DNA of 64,000 nucleotides from Corynebacterium sp. (lineage in GTDB: Bacteria > Actinomycetota > Actinomycetes > Mycobacteriales > Mycobacteriaceae), in assembly GCF_022712275.1 (NCBI RefSeq), contig NZ_JALAGU010000008.1:1-64000 (forward strand). The letters are read 5' to 3'. Position numbers and translations under genes: made by a program. Numbering within the stretch: position 1 is the stretch's first letter; every line of letters begins with the position of its first letter. Positions 24,823 to 34,448 of the stretch are shown piece after piece. The notes under the pieces are model-generated. The model was given only the letters and a program-made list of their open reading frames with translations. It was not told the origin of the DNA and made no database searches.

Positions 24823-25572
24823 TCAGCCCTGTGCGGAGGGGGTGGAGACCAGGGTGCCGATGCGCTCACCGGCCACCGCGCGGGCGATGTTGCCCTCGGT
24901 GAGCAGGTTGAAGACGAGCATCGGCATCTCGTTGTCCATGCAGAGGCTGAAGGAGGTGGCGTCGGCGACCTTGAGGCCGCGCTCGATGACCTCGCTGTGG
25001 GTGATCTCGGTGAAGAGCTCGGCCTCCGGGTTGGTGCGGGGGTCGTCGGAGTAGACGCCGTCGACCGCCTTGGCCATGAGGAGGACCTCACAGCCGATCT
25101 CCAGGGCGCGCTGGGCGGCGGTGGTGTCGGTGGAGAAGTAGGGCAGGCCCATGCCGGCACCGAAGATGACGACGCGCCCCTTCTCCAGGTGACGCACGGC
25201 GCGCAGCGGCAGGTAGGGCTCGGCGACCTGCGCCATGTTGATGGAGGTCTGGACGCGGGTGTCGATGCCCTGCTTCACGAGGAAATCCTGGAGAGCCAGG
25301 CAGTTCATCACGGTGCCCAGCATGCCCATGTAATCCGAGCGGGCCCGGTCCATGCCGCGCTGCTGGAGTTCGGCACCACGGAAGAAGTTGCCACCGCCGA
25401 TGACCACGGCGACCTCGGCGCCGGTGCGGGCGACCTCGGCGATCTGACGGGCGACATTCTCGACGACGTCCGGATCGACGCCCACGTTGCCACCACCGAA
25501 CATCTCTCCCCCGAGCTTGAGCATGACCCGCTTGAAGCCTGGTCGTCGTTCGGAATTCTCGCTGGCAGTCAC
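24823..25572 (-). CDS. pyrH: UMP kinase, 249 aa
   Basis: Phosphorylates UMP to UDP; hexameric cytosolic enzyme of pyrimidine synthesis. RVMLKLGGEMFGG starts the amino-acid-kinase fold at ~residue 15, VVIGGGNFFRG is near 62, and the DNEMPMLVFNL strand is near the C-terminus. Start: GTG at 25572 is chosen because AAGGAG lies eight bases upstream and the length then matches the family; the frame is open 33 codons further upstream. Separated from tsf by a hairpin. Confidence 0.95.
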   Translation of the reverse strand: MTASENSERRPGFKRVMLKLGGEMFGGGNVGVDPDVVENVARQIAEVARTGAEVAVVIGGGNFFRGAELQQRGMDRARSDYMGMLGTVMNCLALQDFLVKQGIDTRVQTSINMAQVAEPYLPLRAVRHLEKGRVVIFGAGMGLPYFSTDTTAAQRALEIGCEVLLMAKAVDGVYSDDPRTNPEAELFTEITHSEVIERGLKVADATSFSLCMDNEMPMLVFNLLTEGNIARAVAGERIGTLVSTPSAQG

Positions 25573-25708
25573 CGTGGGGTCTCCTTGGGGATCGAGGTCA
25601 GGATTGTGGGTAGGGCACATAGTCCGGTCGCCCAGTCTAGCCTGCCGCCGACCCACCCGTGCGACCGCCACCGGGGTTTCCGTGCATCCCTCACCGCATA
25701 CGACAACG

Positions 25709-25741
25709 CCCGCCGCCCCCGGGTTTCCGGGTGGCGGCGGG
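25709..25741 (-). terminator. Hairpin terminator after tsf
   Basis: CCCGCCGCCCCCGG pairs with CCGGG-T-GGCGGCGGG around a GTTT loop, one bulged T. It lies in the 192-bp gap between tsf and pyrH, so the rpsB-tsf transcript probably ends or attenuates here before pyrH. Confidence 0.7.
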
Positions 25742-25764
25742 TGTGGCGGAGAGCCGTCAGCGAA

Positions 25765-26583
25765 CTACTGCTGGCCGACCTCGAAGCGGACGAACCCGGT
25801 GAGGGTCACGCCGGCCTCGTCGAGGACCTGCTTGACGGTCTTCTTGGACTCCGTGACGGAGGGCTGGTCCAGGAGGCAGACATCCTTGTAGAAGCCCTTG
25901 AGGCGGCCTTCCACGATGTTCGGGATGATCTTCTCCGGCTTGCCCTCTTCGCGGGCGGTGGCGGCGGCGATCTCGCGCTCCTTGTCCTTGACCTCGTCCG
26001 GGATCTCGGCGTCGGTCAGGTACTGGGCCTTGAGCGCGGCGACCTGCATGGCGGCGCCCTTGGCGGCAGCCTCGTCGTCACCGGTGTAGGCGACGAGCAC
26101 ACCGACGGCCGGCGGCAGGTCGGCGGAACGGTGGTGCAGGTAGACGGCCACGTTGTCACCCTCGAGGGTGACGGCGCGACGCAGCTGCAGCTTCTCACCG
26201 ATCTTGGCGGAGAGCTCGTCGAGAGCCTCCTGGGCGGTCTTGCCGTCGACGGTGGCGGCGGCGAGCTCCTCAGCGGAGTTGGCCTTGGCCTCGGCGGCGG
26301 CCTCGGCGACGCGGTTCGCGAAAGCGATGAACTCGTCGGTCTTGGCGACGAAGTCGGTCTCCGAGTTGATCTCGACCATGGTGGCGCCGGAAACGGCGAT
26401 CAGGCCCTCGGCGGCGGTGCGCTCAGCGCGCTTTCCGACGTCCTTGGCGCCCTTGATGCGCAGGATCTCGACGGCCTTGTCGAAGTCGCCCTCGGCCTCG
26501 TCCAGAGCCTTCTTGCAGGCCATCATGCCGGAGCCGGTGAGCTCACGGAGCTTCTTGACATCAGCAGCGGTGTAGTTCGCCAT
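25765..26583 (-). CDS. tsf: Elongation factor Ts, 272 aa
   Basis: Nucleotide-exchange factor for EF-Tu. The N-terminal UBA-like domain (VKKLRELTGSGMMACKKALDEA) is at residues 9-30, TDFVAKTDEF is near 80 and the dimerisation core follows to PSVTESKKTVKQVL. Length normal for actinobacteria. AAGGAGG lies ten bases before the ATG. 80 bp downstream of rpsB. Confidence 0.97.
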   Translation of the reverse strand: MANYTAADVKKLRELTGSGMMACKKALDEAEGDFDKAVEILRIKGAKDVGKRAERTAAEGLIAVSGATMVEINSETDFVAKTDEFIAFANRVAEAAAEAKANSAEELAAATVDGKTAQEALDELSAKIGEKLQLRRAVTLEGDNVAVYLHHRSADLPPAVGVLVAYTGDDEAAAKGAAMQVAALKAQYLTDAEIPDEVKDKEREIAAATAREEGKPEKIIPNIVEGRLKGFYKDVCLLDQPSVTESKKTVKQVLDEAGVTLTGFVRFEVGQQ

Positions 26584-26663
26584 GTGCGGCGATCCTCCTT
26601 GTACGTGGTTGGAAGGTCGGGGTGACTGGTTTGTCCCCGACCGGTACTACCGGGTGGGGGGTA

Positions 26664-27503
<840 letters not shown>

Positions 27504-27995
27504 GTTGTGTCAGGGGAGCTCGCTGCCGTGGGGCACTGTGACAGTGCCTGGCGCCTCTCCCCTTCCTCGCTTTCAAAAGTTTGGGGGTGACGGTTTTCTC
27601 GGCCGGGTACGCCGCGTCCTCGTGACGTGGTCGTACATCGGCTGACCTGGCAGGTATCCCGGATTGTCCCCGCCCAGTAAACCCTCCTTGAAGCAGGAGG
27701 GCACCGTTGACGGACGGGCCTTGTTCGGATCACGCTGAACCTGCGCGATGTCAGTACACCTGGACCTGTGTCCGTGATTGGTGCGGTACCTGCGCCGACC
27801 GGCCTCTGCGTGTGAGGAGACGACCTGCGCGACAGTCCCGCCGACCACCGGCCGGGCATACTGCAGGGTGCGACATTACCTGGCTTCCCGCGATTAACCA
27901 AGTCCCGGTGACTGTCCTGTGGACGACGTCTCAGCGGTTGTCCACATTTCGCTGACCCCCTGGTGACGGGGGACGGCGGCCGCGACGATGGACGG
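27504..27995. other. 492-bp intergenic region: rpsB leader and M23-gene promoter side
   Basis: No gene seen. Contents: a perfect GGCACTG/CAGTGCC hairpin 28-44 nt before the rpsB start (27532-27548); a CCCTCCT/AGGAGGG hairpin (27682-27701); and TGTGGAC/GTCCACA inverted repeats (27918-27924 and 27940-27946) shortly upstream of the M23-like gene. A leader for S2 autoregulation is plausible. Confidence 0.6.
27532..27548 (-). promoter_or_regulatory. rpsB 5'-UTR hairpin
   Basis: GGCACTGTGACAGTGCC is a 7-bp perfect stem with a 3-nt loop, 28 nt upstream of the rpsB ATG. S2 synthesis is autoregulated through its leader in other bacteria; whether this stem is the S2-binding element is inference. Confidence 0.4.
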
Positions 27996-28550
27996 ATGAC
28001 AACGAAGACAGTCGACACCGTACCTCGGCTCGCCGCTGCACTCCTCAGCACCGCACTGTCCGTGGGCCTCACCACCGTACCGACCGCCGCCGCGCCCGAG
28101 TCTCCACCGGGCTCTCCACCGGGCGCGAATCATCTGCGTCCGGCGCCCGGTGCAGTCCTGGTGCCGGCGGACATCCCCGAACAGAACTGGCTGCCCGGCC
28201 ACCGCGGCGTGGATCTGGACGCCTCGCCCGGGCTACCGGTCCGGGCCAGCGCCGCGGGCACGGTGCGCTTCGCCGGGGTGGTCGCGGGGACGCCGACCGT
28301 GTCCGTCGACCACGGGAACGGCCTGCGCACCACTTATGAGCCCGTACTCGCCCAGGTACGCGCCGGTGAGCAGCTGGGTCGTGGCGACGTCCTCGGCGTG
28401 CTGGCCGGCAACTCCTCACTGCCGGAGACCGCCCGGCGTGATCCGGGCCTGCACTGGGGTGCGGTGCTCGGCCCACCTGCCGAGGACGCCGAGCACTACA
28501 TCGACCCGATGACGCTGCTGGGCCCCGTGCAGGTCAGGCTCTGGCGCTGA
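27996..28550 (+). CDS. Secreted M23-like (LysM-less) peptidase-domain protein, 184 aa
   Basis: Signal peptide at residues 1-34 (basic start, hydrophobic stretch, AAA cleavage region), then a lysostaphin-type fold: HRGVDLD gives the HxxxD zinc motif (~residue 69) and GLHWG is the position of the second motif, where the usual H-x-H has only one His. The same substitution occurs in the Mycobacterium homologue next to rpsB, so catalytic activity is uncertain and a binding or amidase-activating role is possible. Start ATG at 27996 is chosen because the signal peptide then begins MTTK; a longer in-frame start lacks support. Conserved position between rpsB and xerC. Confidence 0.8.
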   Translation: MTTKTVDTVPRLAAALLSTALSVGLTTVPTAAAPESPPGSPPGANHLRPAPGAVLVPADIPEQNWLPGHRGVDLDASPGLPVRASAAGTVRFAGVVAGTPTVSVDHGNGLRTTYEPVLAQVRAGEQLGRGDVLGVLAGNSSLPETARRDPGLHWGAVLGPPAEDAEHYIDPMTLLGPVQVRLWR

Positions 28551-28568
28551 ACACCCTGGAGCCCTGAC

Positions 28569-29534
28569 TCAGTCCTGGGACCCGGACCGCGGATGCGCCT
28601 GCTTGTAGACCGCGCGGAGCCGTTCGGTGCCGACGTGGGTGTAGATCTGCGTGGTGTTCATCGAGGTGTGCCCCAGCAGCTGCTGGACCACGCGCAGGTC
28701 CGCTCCACCGTCGAGGACGGCGGTGGCGGCGGAGTGCCGCAGTCCGTGTGGGGCGATCTCGGGGACGCCGGCCCCTCCGGTGGCCCGGTGGACGACGGTG
28801 CGGACCTGTCGGACGTCTATGCGTCCTCCCCGGGCACCGAGGAACAGTGCCGGTTGTGCTGCCCGTATTCCGCCGGTCGTCGGCAGCATCCCTGGGCGCA
28901 CCGCCAGCCATTCACGCAGTGCGTTCTCCACGGTCGGGCCGAAGGGGACGACGCGGGTCTTGTCGCCCTTGCCGACCACCCGGAGACTGCGGGCGCCGGG
29001 ATCGCCGTTACCACCCAGATCGTCGACATCGGCACCGGCGAGCTCGGAGACGCGGATACCGGTGGCGTAGAGGACTTCGAGCATCACCCAGTCACGGATG
29101 TCCTTCGGGGTCGGGCCGGTGTCGCCCTCGGTGGGTGAACGGTGGGCATGTGCCCTGGCCTGTTCCAGGACGCCGCCGACCTGGTCCTCCCGCAGCACCC
29201 GGGGCAGGGTGCGCGAGGTTTTCGGGGTCTGCAGTCCGGCGGCGGGGTTCACCTGCAGAGCCCCGGTGTGGACGAGCCAGGCGCCGAAGCCGCGCAGACT
29301 GGAGGCGATGCGGGCGAGGGTGGCTTTCGCGTCCCCGTTCTCCACGGCCCAGTCCAGGACGTCGCGGCAGTGGTCGAGGGTGAAGCCGTCGAGAGTCCCG
29401 ACCCCCTCGAAGGCGGCACGCAGGTCAGCCCCGTAGGCGCGGACAGTGTTGGCCGAGCGCCCTTTGACCAGGTCGAGGTACTCCAGGTAGCCGTCGATGG
29501 CCCCGGCCATGTCGCTGCTCCCACTGGAACTCAT
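28569..29534 (-). CDS. xerC: Tyrosine recombinase XerC, 321 aa
   Basis: Resolves chromosome dimers at dif with XerD. The N-terminal SAM-like core-binding domain is residues ~10-105; the catalytic domain has Arg in TGIRVSELAG, the HGLRHSAATAVL motif (HxxR), the LGHTSMNTTQIYTHV motif with His and nucleophilic Tyr, and a Ser/Gln-rich tail. Start at 29534 (MSSSG) is favoured; six more in-frame codons upstream overlap a small ORF. Convergent with the M23-like gene, 18 bp apart. Confidence 0.94.
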   Translation of the reverse strand: MSSSGSSDMAGAIDGYLEYLDLVKGRSANTVRAYGADLRAAFEGVGTLDGFTLDHCRDVLDWAVENGDAKATLARIASSLRGFGAWLVHTGALQVNPAAGLQTPKTSRTLPRVLREDQVGGVLEQARAHAHRSPTEGDTGPTPKDIRDWVMLEVLYATGIRVSELAGADVDDLGGNGDPGARSLRVVGKGDKTRVVPFGPTVENALREWLAVRPGMLPTTGGIRAAQPALFLGARGGRIDVRQVRTVVHRATGGAGVPEIAPHGLRHSAATAVLDGGADLRVVQQLLGHTSMNTTQIYTHVGTERLRAVYKQAHPRSGSQD

Positions 29535-29538
29535 GTCA

Positions 29539-29619
29539 TCACAGTAGACCACTGATGCAGTCGGGATCGCCGTACCACCGTCGGAGGTTGTCCTCTCCGG
29601 TGTCGTAGCGGGTACTCAT
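29539..29619 (-). CDS. Possible 26-aa leader peptide upstream of xerC
   Basis: An ATG-initiated ORF (MSTRYDTGEDNLRRW then about 11 more residues) has AAGGAGG eleven bases upstream and stops four bases before the xerC ATG. Spacing suggests translational coupling, but no homologue is known to me and it may be chance. Confidence 0.25.
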   Translation of the reverse strand: MSTRYDTGEDNLRRWYGDPDCISGLL

Positions 29620-29724
29620 CAGCCCTCAGCCCTCCTTGACCTCGGCGTCCCTGTCATCCCTGGGTGTCGTATCCGTCGTAGATCATCCCGGTTGTGCTTC
29701 CCGGTTCTCTCCCCCCCATCCCCG

Positions 29725-30999
29725 TCACCTGTCGTTCTTCACCCACCGGTCACCGTTGCGCACGACGAGGCCCGTCCCCTCCAGTTCACCGACGGTGCGC
29801 ACCACCGCCGCGACCGGTAGTCCGATCTCCGCGGCGATCTGGTCGAGGTGCCCGGTGTCGTCGGTGGCGATCCCGCAGGCGTCGAACACGGCTAGCTGGT
29901 CCCGGCTGAGCTGCTGGACGGGGCTGGCGGCGAACTCCAGGTCGAGCTGCCTGTCCGGGTCCACGGAACCGATCGGCTCGATGATCTCCCGGACTTCCGC
30001 GGTCGTGGTGACCAGCGTCCCCGCACCGTCCCGGATCCGCTTGTGACACCCGACGTACTCCGCACTGTCCACCGGCCCGGGCAACACCATCACCGGCCGG
30101 AGCATCACATCGGCCCAGTTGGCGGTGTTCACCGCACCGGAGCGGTGCCCGGCGGCGAGCAGTACCGTCCCACGGGTCAGGGCGGCGACGAGCCGGTTGC
30201 GGGTGAGGAACCGGTAGCGGGCGGGACGGGTCATCGGCGGGTACTCCGTGACGACCAGTCCGGTCTGCGCGATGCGGCGGAACAGGTCCTCATTCGACCG
30301 CGGATAGATCTCCCCCGGTCCACTGGCCGCCACGGCCACCGTCGCACCGGAGGCCTCCAGGGCACCGCGGTGGGCGGCGGTGTCGATCCCGACCGCCCCG
30401 CCGGACACGACCGTGTAGCCGGCCCCGGCGAGCTCCCCGGCGAAGCGGTGGGTGGTGCGGTTGCCGTAGGACGTCGACGACCGTGTCCCCACCAGAGCCA
30501 CACTGCGCTCCACGGTGGACGCCAGCTCCGCCGGTCCACGTCCCCACAGGGCGAACGGCCGGGCCGCACGGCGACGGACCCCCGGCGCGTCCCCGGACTC
30601 CCCCGGCACCGCACCGCCGGAGAGCACCGGCCCGTCCAGGTCACCCGTCGCCCCGAAAGACTCCTCGAGCCGACGCATCGGCCACTCCGGGTCGTCCGGG
30701 GTGATCAGCCGCCACCGGTTGACCCGCGCCCACTGCAGGTCCGCCTCCGCCTGCTGGCTGATCTGTGCGGTCTTCTCCGCGGTCAGCCCCTGCAGTCCCG
30801 CCGGCAGCGAGACATCCCCCTGCCGCAGCATCTCGACCAGCCGGATCACCCGGGCGGGTGCGGTGGTGTCCCCGTCCGGCCACAGCAGCCGCACCACATC
30901 AGTGCGGGACGCCTCCACCAGGCGTCGCAGTACCGCCCAGGCCAGCAGTCGTTCCGGATCCCGCTCTGCCCTGGCCTCGTCAATATCCACCACGGTCAC
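29725..30999 (-). CDS. dprA: DNA-processing protein DprA, 424 aa
   Basis: Binds incoming single-stranded DNA and loads RecA in natural transformation; widely kept in non-competent bacteria. N-terminal helical region (~residues 1-105), a Rossmann-like DprA core with VALVGTRSSTSYG (~170), SGGAVGIDTAAHRGAL and EYPPMTRPARYRFLTRNRL, and a C-terminal winged-helix segment (~355-415). Longer than the E. coli protein (374 aa). The GTG start overlaps the 3' end of comM by 20 bp. Confidence 0.94.
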   Translation of the reverse strand: MTVVDIDEARAERDPERLLAWAVLRRLVEASRTDVVRLLWPDGDTTAPARVIRLVEMLRQGDVSLPAGLQGLTAEKTAQISQQAEADLQWARVNRWRLITPDDPEWPMRRLEESFGATGDLDGPVLSGGAVPGESGDAPGVRRRAARPFALWGRGPAELASTVERSVALVGTRSSTSYGNRTTHRFAGELAGAGYTVVSGGAVGIDTAAHRGALEASGATVAVAASGPGEIYPRSNEDLFRRIAQTGLVVTEYPPMTRPARYRFLTRNRLVAALTRGTVLLAAGHRSGAVNTANWADVMLRPVMVLPGPVDSAEYVGCHKRIRDGAGTLVTTTAEVREIIEPIGSVDPDRQLDLEFAASPVQQLSRDQLAVFDACGIATDDTGHLDQIAAEIGLPVAAVVRTVGELEGTGLVVRNGDRWVKNDR

Positions 31000-32557
31000 T
31001 GTCCTGCCCCTCCACTGTCCCGGTGAACATGTCCACCGCGTCCATCACGTCCCCGACCCCCGGCCGGTCCTTTCCTGCGAGATCCGCCAGCGTCCACGCG
31101 ACGCGCATACTCCGGTCCACCCCACGCTGCGACAGCACCCCGCGGCGCAGCTGGTCCTCCAGGACCAGCATCGCGGCGTCCTCGGCGGGGAACTCCCGGC
31201 GCAGCACCGGGCCCGGCACGTCCGCGGTCGTCCGCCAGGACGGGTCGTCTCCCCTCACCGACCAGCGGGACGCCGCCCGGGCCCTTGCGGCGGACACCCG
31301 CTCACGCACCACCGCCGAGGATTCCCCGGTCTCCCCGGCGACGGATGCCGCCCGGTTACCACCGGTGGTGGCGATGATGTCGATCCGGTCACGCAGCGGA
31401 CCCGAGATGCGCTGCAGGTAGCGGTCGCGTACCCCGCCCCGGCAGAGGCACTCCGCAGATTCCTCTGCCCCGCACGGACACGGGTTCGAGGCGATGACCA
31501 GCTGGAACCTGGCGGGAAGCACGAGGGTACGGCGCACCCGTTCCACCGACACCGTGCCGCGTTCCATCGGTACCCGCAGTCCCTCCAACACACTCCGTGA
31601 CACCTCCGGCGCTTCGTCGAGGAAGAGGACGCCGTGGTGGGCCAGACTCACCGCCCCGGGTCGGAGGCGCCCGGATCCACCACCGGTCAGCGCGGGCAGG
31701 GTCAGTGACGGATGAGGTGCCACGAACGGCCTGGTCCGCCGCCAGATCCCGGCGAGATCGCCCTTCTCCGCGGCGACGGAGTGCACTGCCGCGGCCTCCA
31801 GCTGTTCCTCGTCGTCCAGCGGCGGCAGGATCCCCGGCAGCCGCTCAGCGAGCATCGATTTTCCGGAACCCGGCGCACCCGACAACCACAGGTGGTGCCC
31901 GCCGGCCGCGGCGGTCTCCAGGGCACGGCGGGCCACCGACTGTCCGGTGACCTCACACAGGTCGGGAACTGTCGCCCCGGTTCCCGCCGCAGGCTCCGGC
32001 GCGATGAGCCCGGGCTCCTGTCCCACAGCCCAACCCACCAGCTGAGTCAGGTGTTCCAGCCCGCCGACCCGGATCCCCGGCACCCGTGAGGCTTCGGCGA
32101 GGTTGTCGACCGGCACGGCGAGACGCCCCACCCCGGCTTCCCGCGCGGCCAGCACCATCGGAAGGACGCCAGGCACACCACGTACCGTGCCGTCGAGCCC
32201 CAGTTCCCCGACCACGGCGGCGTCGGCGAGGTCGTCCGGGTGGACCACCCCCTGGGCGGCGAGGATCGCCAGCACCATCGGCAGGTCGAAGCCGGACCCG
32301 GTCTTCGGCACCGACGCCGGGGACAGACTCACCACCACCCGCGACTTCGGCCACTGCAGTCCACTGTTGATCACCGCGGAGCGTACCCGGTCGCGGGCCT
32401 GGACGACGGCGGCATCCCCCAGTCCGACGATGTTCATCCCCGGCAGCCCGCGGCTGATGTCGCAGTCGACGGTGACGGGGATCCCGGTCAACCCGTCGAG
32501 CCCCACGCTGCGGGCCTGCCCCACCCGCACCAGCGAGCGGTTGCTGACAGTGGTCAT
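30980..32557 (-). CDS. comM: YifB/ComM-family magnesium-chelatase-like AAA+ ATPase, 525 aa
   Basis: Hexameric helicase that promotes branch migration during transformation. The N-terminal Lon-like ChlI domain is ~1-170, Walker A GAPGSGKS is near 231, Walker B is HHGVLFLDEAPE, and the C-terminal Mg-chelatase domain carries a Cys-rich insertion (NPCPCGAEESAECLCRGG). Start ATG at 32557 shares a base with the stop of yraN. The longer open frame upstream is antisense-like and unsupported. Confidence 0.93.
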   Translation of the reverse strand: MTTVSNRSLVRVGQARSVGLDGLTGIPVTVDCDISRGLPGMNIVGLGDAAVVQARDRVRSAVINSGLQWPKSRVVVSLSPASVPKTGSGFDLPMVLAILAAQGVVHPDDLADAAVVGELGLDGTVRGVPGVLPMVLAAREAGVGRLAVPVDNLAEASRVPGIRVGGLEHLTQLVGWAVGQEPGLIAPEPAAGTGATVPDLCEVTGQSVARRALETAAAGGHHLWLSGAPGSGKSMLAERLPGILPPLDDEEQLEAAAVHSVAAEKGDLAGIWRRTRPFVAPHPSLTLPALTGGGSGRLRPGAVSLAHHGVLFLDEAPEVSRSVLEGLRVPMERGTVSVERVRRTLVLPARFQLVIASNPCPCGAEESAECLCRGGVRDRYLQRISGPLRDRIDIIATTGGNRAASVAGETGESSAVVRERVSAARARAASRWSVRGDDPSWRTTADVPGPVLRREFPAEDAAMLVLEDQLRRGVLSQRGVDRSMRVAWTLADLAGKDRPGVGDVMDAVDMFTGTVEGQDSDRGGY

Positions 32558-32967
32558 CACTCCACCCCTTCGTAATGGGTGAGCTCCCCGGCGGTGATGT
32601 CGAGAACGTCGAAGCGCAGGGTGCCGGTCCGGTGCTGCGGGTTCCTGTCGAGCCACCGGGTGGCGGCGGCCCGCATCGCCCGCAGTTTCGCCGGGGTGAC
32701 CGCCTCCGCCCCGACGCCGTAGCGGTCGTCGAGCCGCCACTTCACCTCGACGAAGACAAGTGCCGGATGGTCCGGGTGGTCAGGTGGGGTGTGCAGGATG
32801 ATGTCCACCTCGCCGCGGGTGGTGAAGTAGTTACGGTCCAGCAGAACGTAGCCGCGGGCGGTGAACCAGGCGGCGGCCTCGTCCTCCCCGGCGGCTCCGA
32901 CAGTGCGCAGGTTACGGGAGCGCGACGGGTTGATCGGGTCGCGTGCATCAGAAGTGTCTCGGGTCAT
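32557..32967 (-). CDS. YraN-family (UPF0102) endonuclease-fold protein, 136 aa
   Basis: Restriction-endonuclease-like small protein, function unknown. GAAGEDEAAAWFTARGYVLLDRNY, the GEVDIIL Asp motif and FVEVKWR (the E-x-K motif) are in the canonical order; the last normally reads VEVKxR and is kept. Start ATG at 32967 (MTRDTSD) with GGAG-like sequence upstream is preferred. In the conserved yraN-comM-dprA order. Confidence 0.88.
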   Translation of the reverse strand: MTRDTSDARDPINPSRSRNLRTVGAAGEDEAAAWFTARGYVLLDRNYFTTRGEVDIILHTPPDHPDHPALVFVEVKWRLDDRYGVGAEAVTPAKLRAMRAAATRWLDRNPQHRTGTLRFDVLDITAGELTHYEGVE

Positions 32968-33015
32968 GGAGGAACTGTGGCACAGTACCGGGACGTTCCC
33001 GCCGTGGAAAAAGAC

Positions 33016-33056
33016 GAAAGCCCAGGACCCTGTGGATAACTCGACCCCTGTGGACA
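33016..33056. repeat. DnaA-box repeat, copy A
   Basis: GAAAGCCCAGGACCC is followed directly by TGTGGATAAC, the inverse of the DnaA box TTATCCACA. A second TGTGGAC half lies nine bases further (33049-33055). The same 25 bases recur at 40400-40424 with the same downstream half-site. Confidence 0.75.
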
Positions 33057-33158
33057 AACTTCTCCCGGGCCGGTTGTCCCCTCCTGTTCCCCGCGGTAAC
33101 CACGGTGAACTAAGGTGAGGCTCGCCATTTTCTGCCCCGCCCCGCACACAGGAGTGAC

Positions 33159-34448
33159 ATGACGACCACCGTCGGCGAAGACAGTACCGACAGCACAGAC
33201 GCACAGATCCGGATCCTGCTGACCGTCACCTTCATCACCATCCTGGCCCAGATGTCGCTGAGCCCGGTGATCGCCCCGCTGGCCCGCAATGTCGGTCTGG
33301 CGGACTGGCAGGTGGGTGTCACTCTCAGCGCCGCCGCCCTGATGGTCGCGCTGACCAGCCCCGCCTGGGGACGCCGCTCCCAGTCCGCCGGCCGACGCAG
33401 CGTCCTCACCGCCGCACTGTCCGCTGCGGCGGTCGCCACCGCCCTGTTCGCCCTTGTCGCCGGACTCGGCATGACCGGCGTCATCGGCGGAGTCGGACTG
33501 TTCCTTCTCTTCCTCCTGCTGCGCGGTGTGTTCTTCGGGGCGGCAATGGCCGCGGTTCCGCCGACCGCCCAGGCCGCCATCGCCGATGTGACCACCGCCG
33601 CCGACGGCACCGTGGACAGCGGTGCCCGGGTGAAGGGTATGGCCAGACTCGGAGCGACCCAGGGTGTCGGTCAGGTCGTCGGTTCGGCGGTCGGTGGACT
33701 GCTCGCGATCTTCGGACTCATGGTTCCCCTGGTCGCTGTACCCGTGCTCCTGGTCGCCGCCGTGGTTCTCGTGAGAACCCGGCTGCGGCCCCAGGCGCCC
33801 ACCGAGTTGATGAAGCGTCCCTGCACCGTCCGGCCCACCGACCCGCGCGTCCTGCCGTTCCTGCTCTGTTGTTTCGGCATGTACCTGGCCCTCGGCTTCA
33901 TCCAGATCATCATCGGGTTCCTGGTCCAGGACCGGCTCGATGTCACTGATGACCGGGCCGGACTGCTCACCGGCCTCGCACTGCTGGTCGCCGGTGCCGG
34001 GGTGGTCGTCTCCCAGGCCGTCATCGTGCCGCGCAGCGGATGGGGCCCGGGGACGCTGCTGCGCGTCGGGGCGTCCACTGCGGCGGTCGGTTTCCTCCTG
34101 CTGGCCCCCGCCGTCTCCTCGGTCCCCCTGACCGCGGTCCTGCTGTACGTCGGTGTCGGCGTGGTGGCCCTCGGTATGGGCACGGCGACGCCCGGGTTCA
34201 CCGCCGGTGCGAGTCTCCAGGTCACCCCGGCTGAACAGGGCGGGGTGGCCGGTCTGGTCACCGCGTCCATGGGTCTGACGATGGTGATCGCCCCCACCGC
34301 CGGTACCCTGCTCTACGAGCTCGGCGGATCGGTCCCGGTGATCGCCGGAGCCGTCGTCACGGCGCTCGTCGCCGTCGGGGCAATGGTCAGTCCGCGGCTG
34401 CGCGCGGCGTCCTCCCTGAAGGCGCCGGAATCTACTCCGGCAGCCTGA
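33159..34448 (+). CDS. MFS transporter, drug-efflux-like, 429 aa
   Basis: Twelve predicted transmembrane helices. The antiporter-like motif A appears as NVGLADWQVGV, then WGRRSQSAGRRSVL, with a Gly-rich GVGLFLLFLLLRGVFFGAAMAAVPPT segment spanning helix 4-5 (listed as two parts). AGGAG lies six bases before the ATG. It lies between yraN (minus) and DUF2469 (minus). Its 3' end overlaps the DUF2469 gene tail-to-tail by 17 bp. Substrate unknown; antiporter/efflux is a family guess. Confidence 0.8.
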   Translation: MTTTVGEDSTDSTDAQIRILLTVTFITILAQMSLSPVIAPLARNVGLADWQVGVTLSAAALMVALTSPAWGRRSQSAGRRSVLTAALSAAAVATALFALVAGLGMTGVIGGVGLFLLFLLLRGVFFGAAMAAVPPTAQAAIADVTTAADGTVDSGARVKGMARLGATQGVGQVVGSAVGGLLAIFGLMVPLVAVPVLLVAAVVLVRTRLRPQAPTELMKRPCTVRPTDPRVLPFLLCCFGMYLALGFIQIIIGFLVQDRLDVTDDRAGLLTGLALLVAGAGVVVSQAVIVPRSGWGPGTLLRVGASTAAVGFLLLAPAVSSVPLTAVLLYVGVGVVALGMGTATPGFTAGASLQVTPAEQGGVAGLVTASMGLTMVIAPTAGTLLYELGGSVPVIAGAVVTALVAVGAMVSPRLRAASSLKAPESTPAA

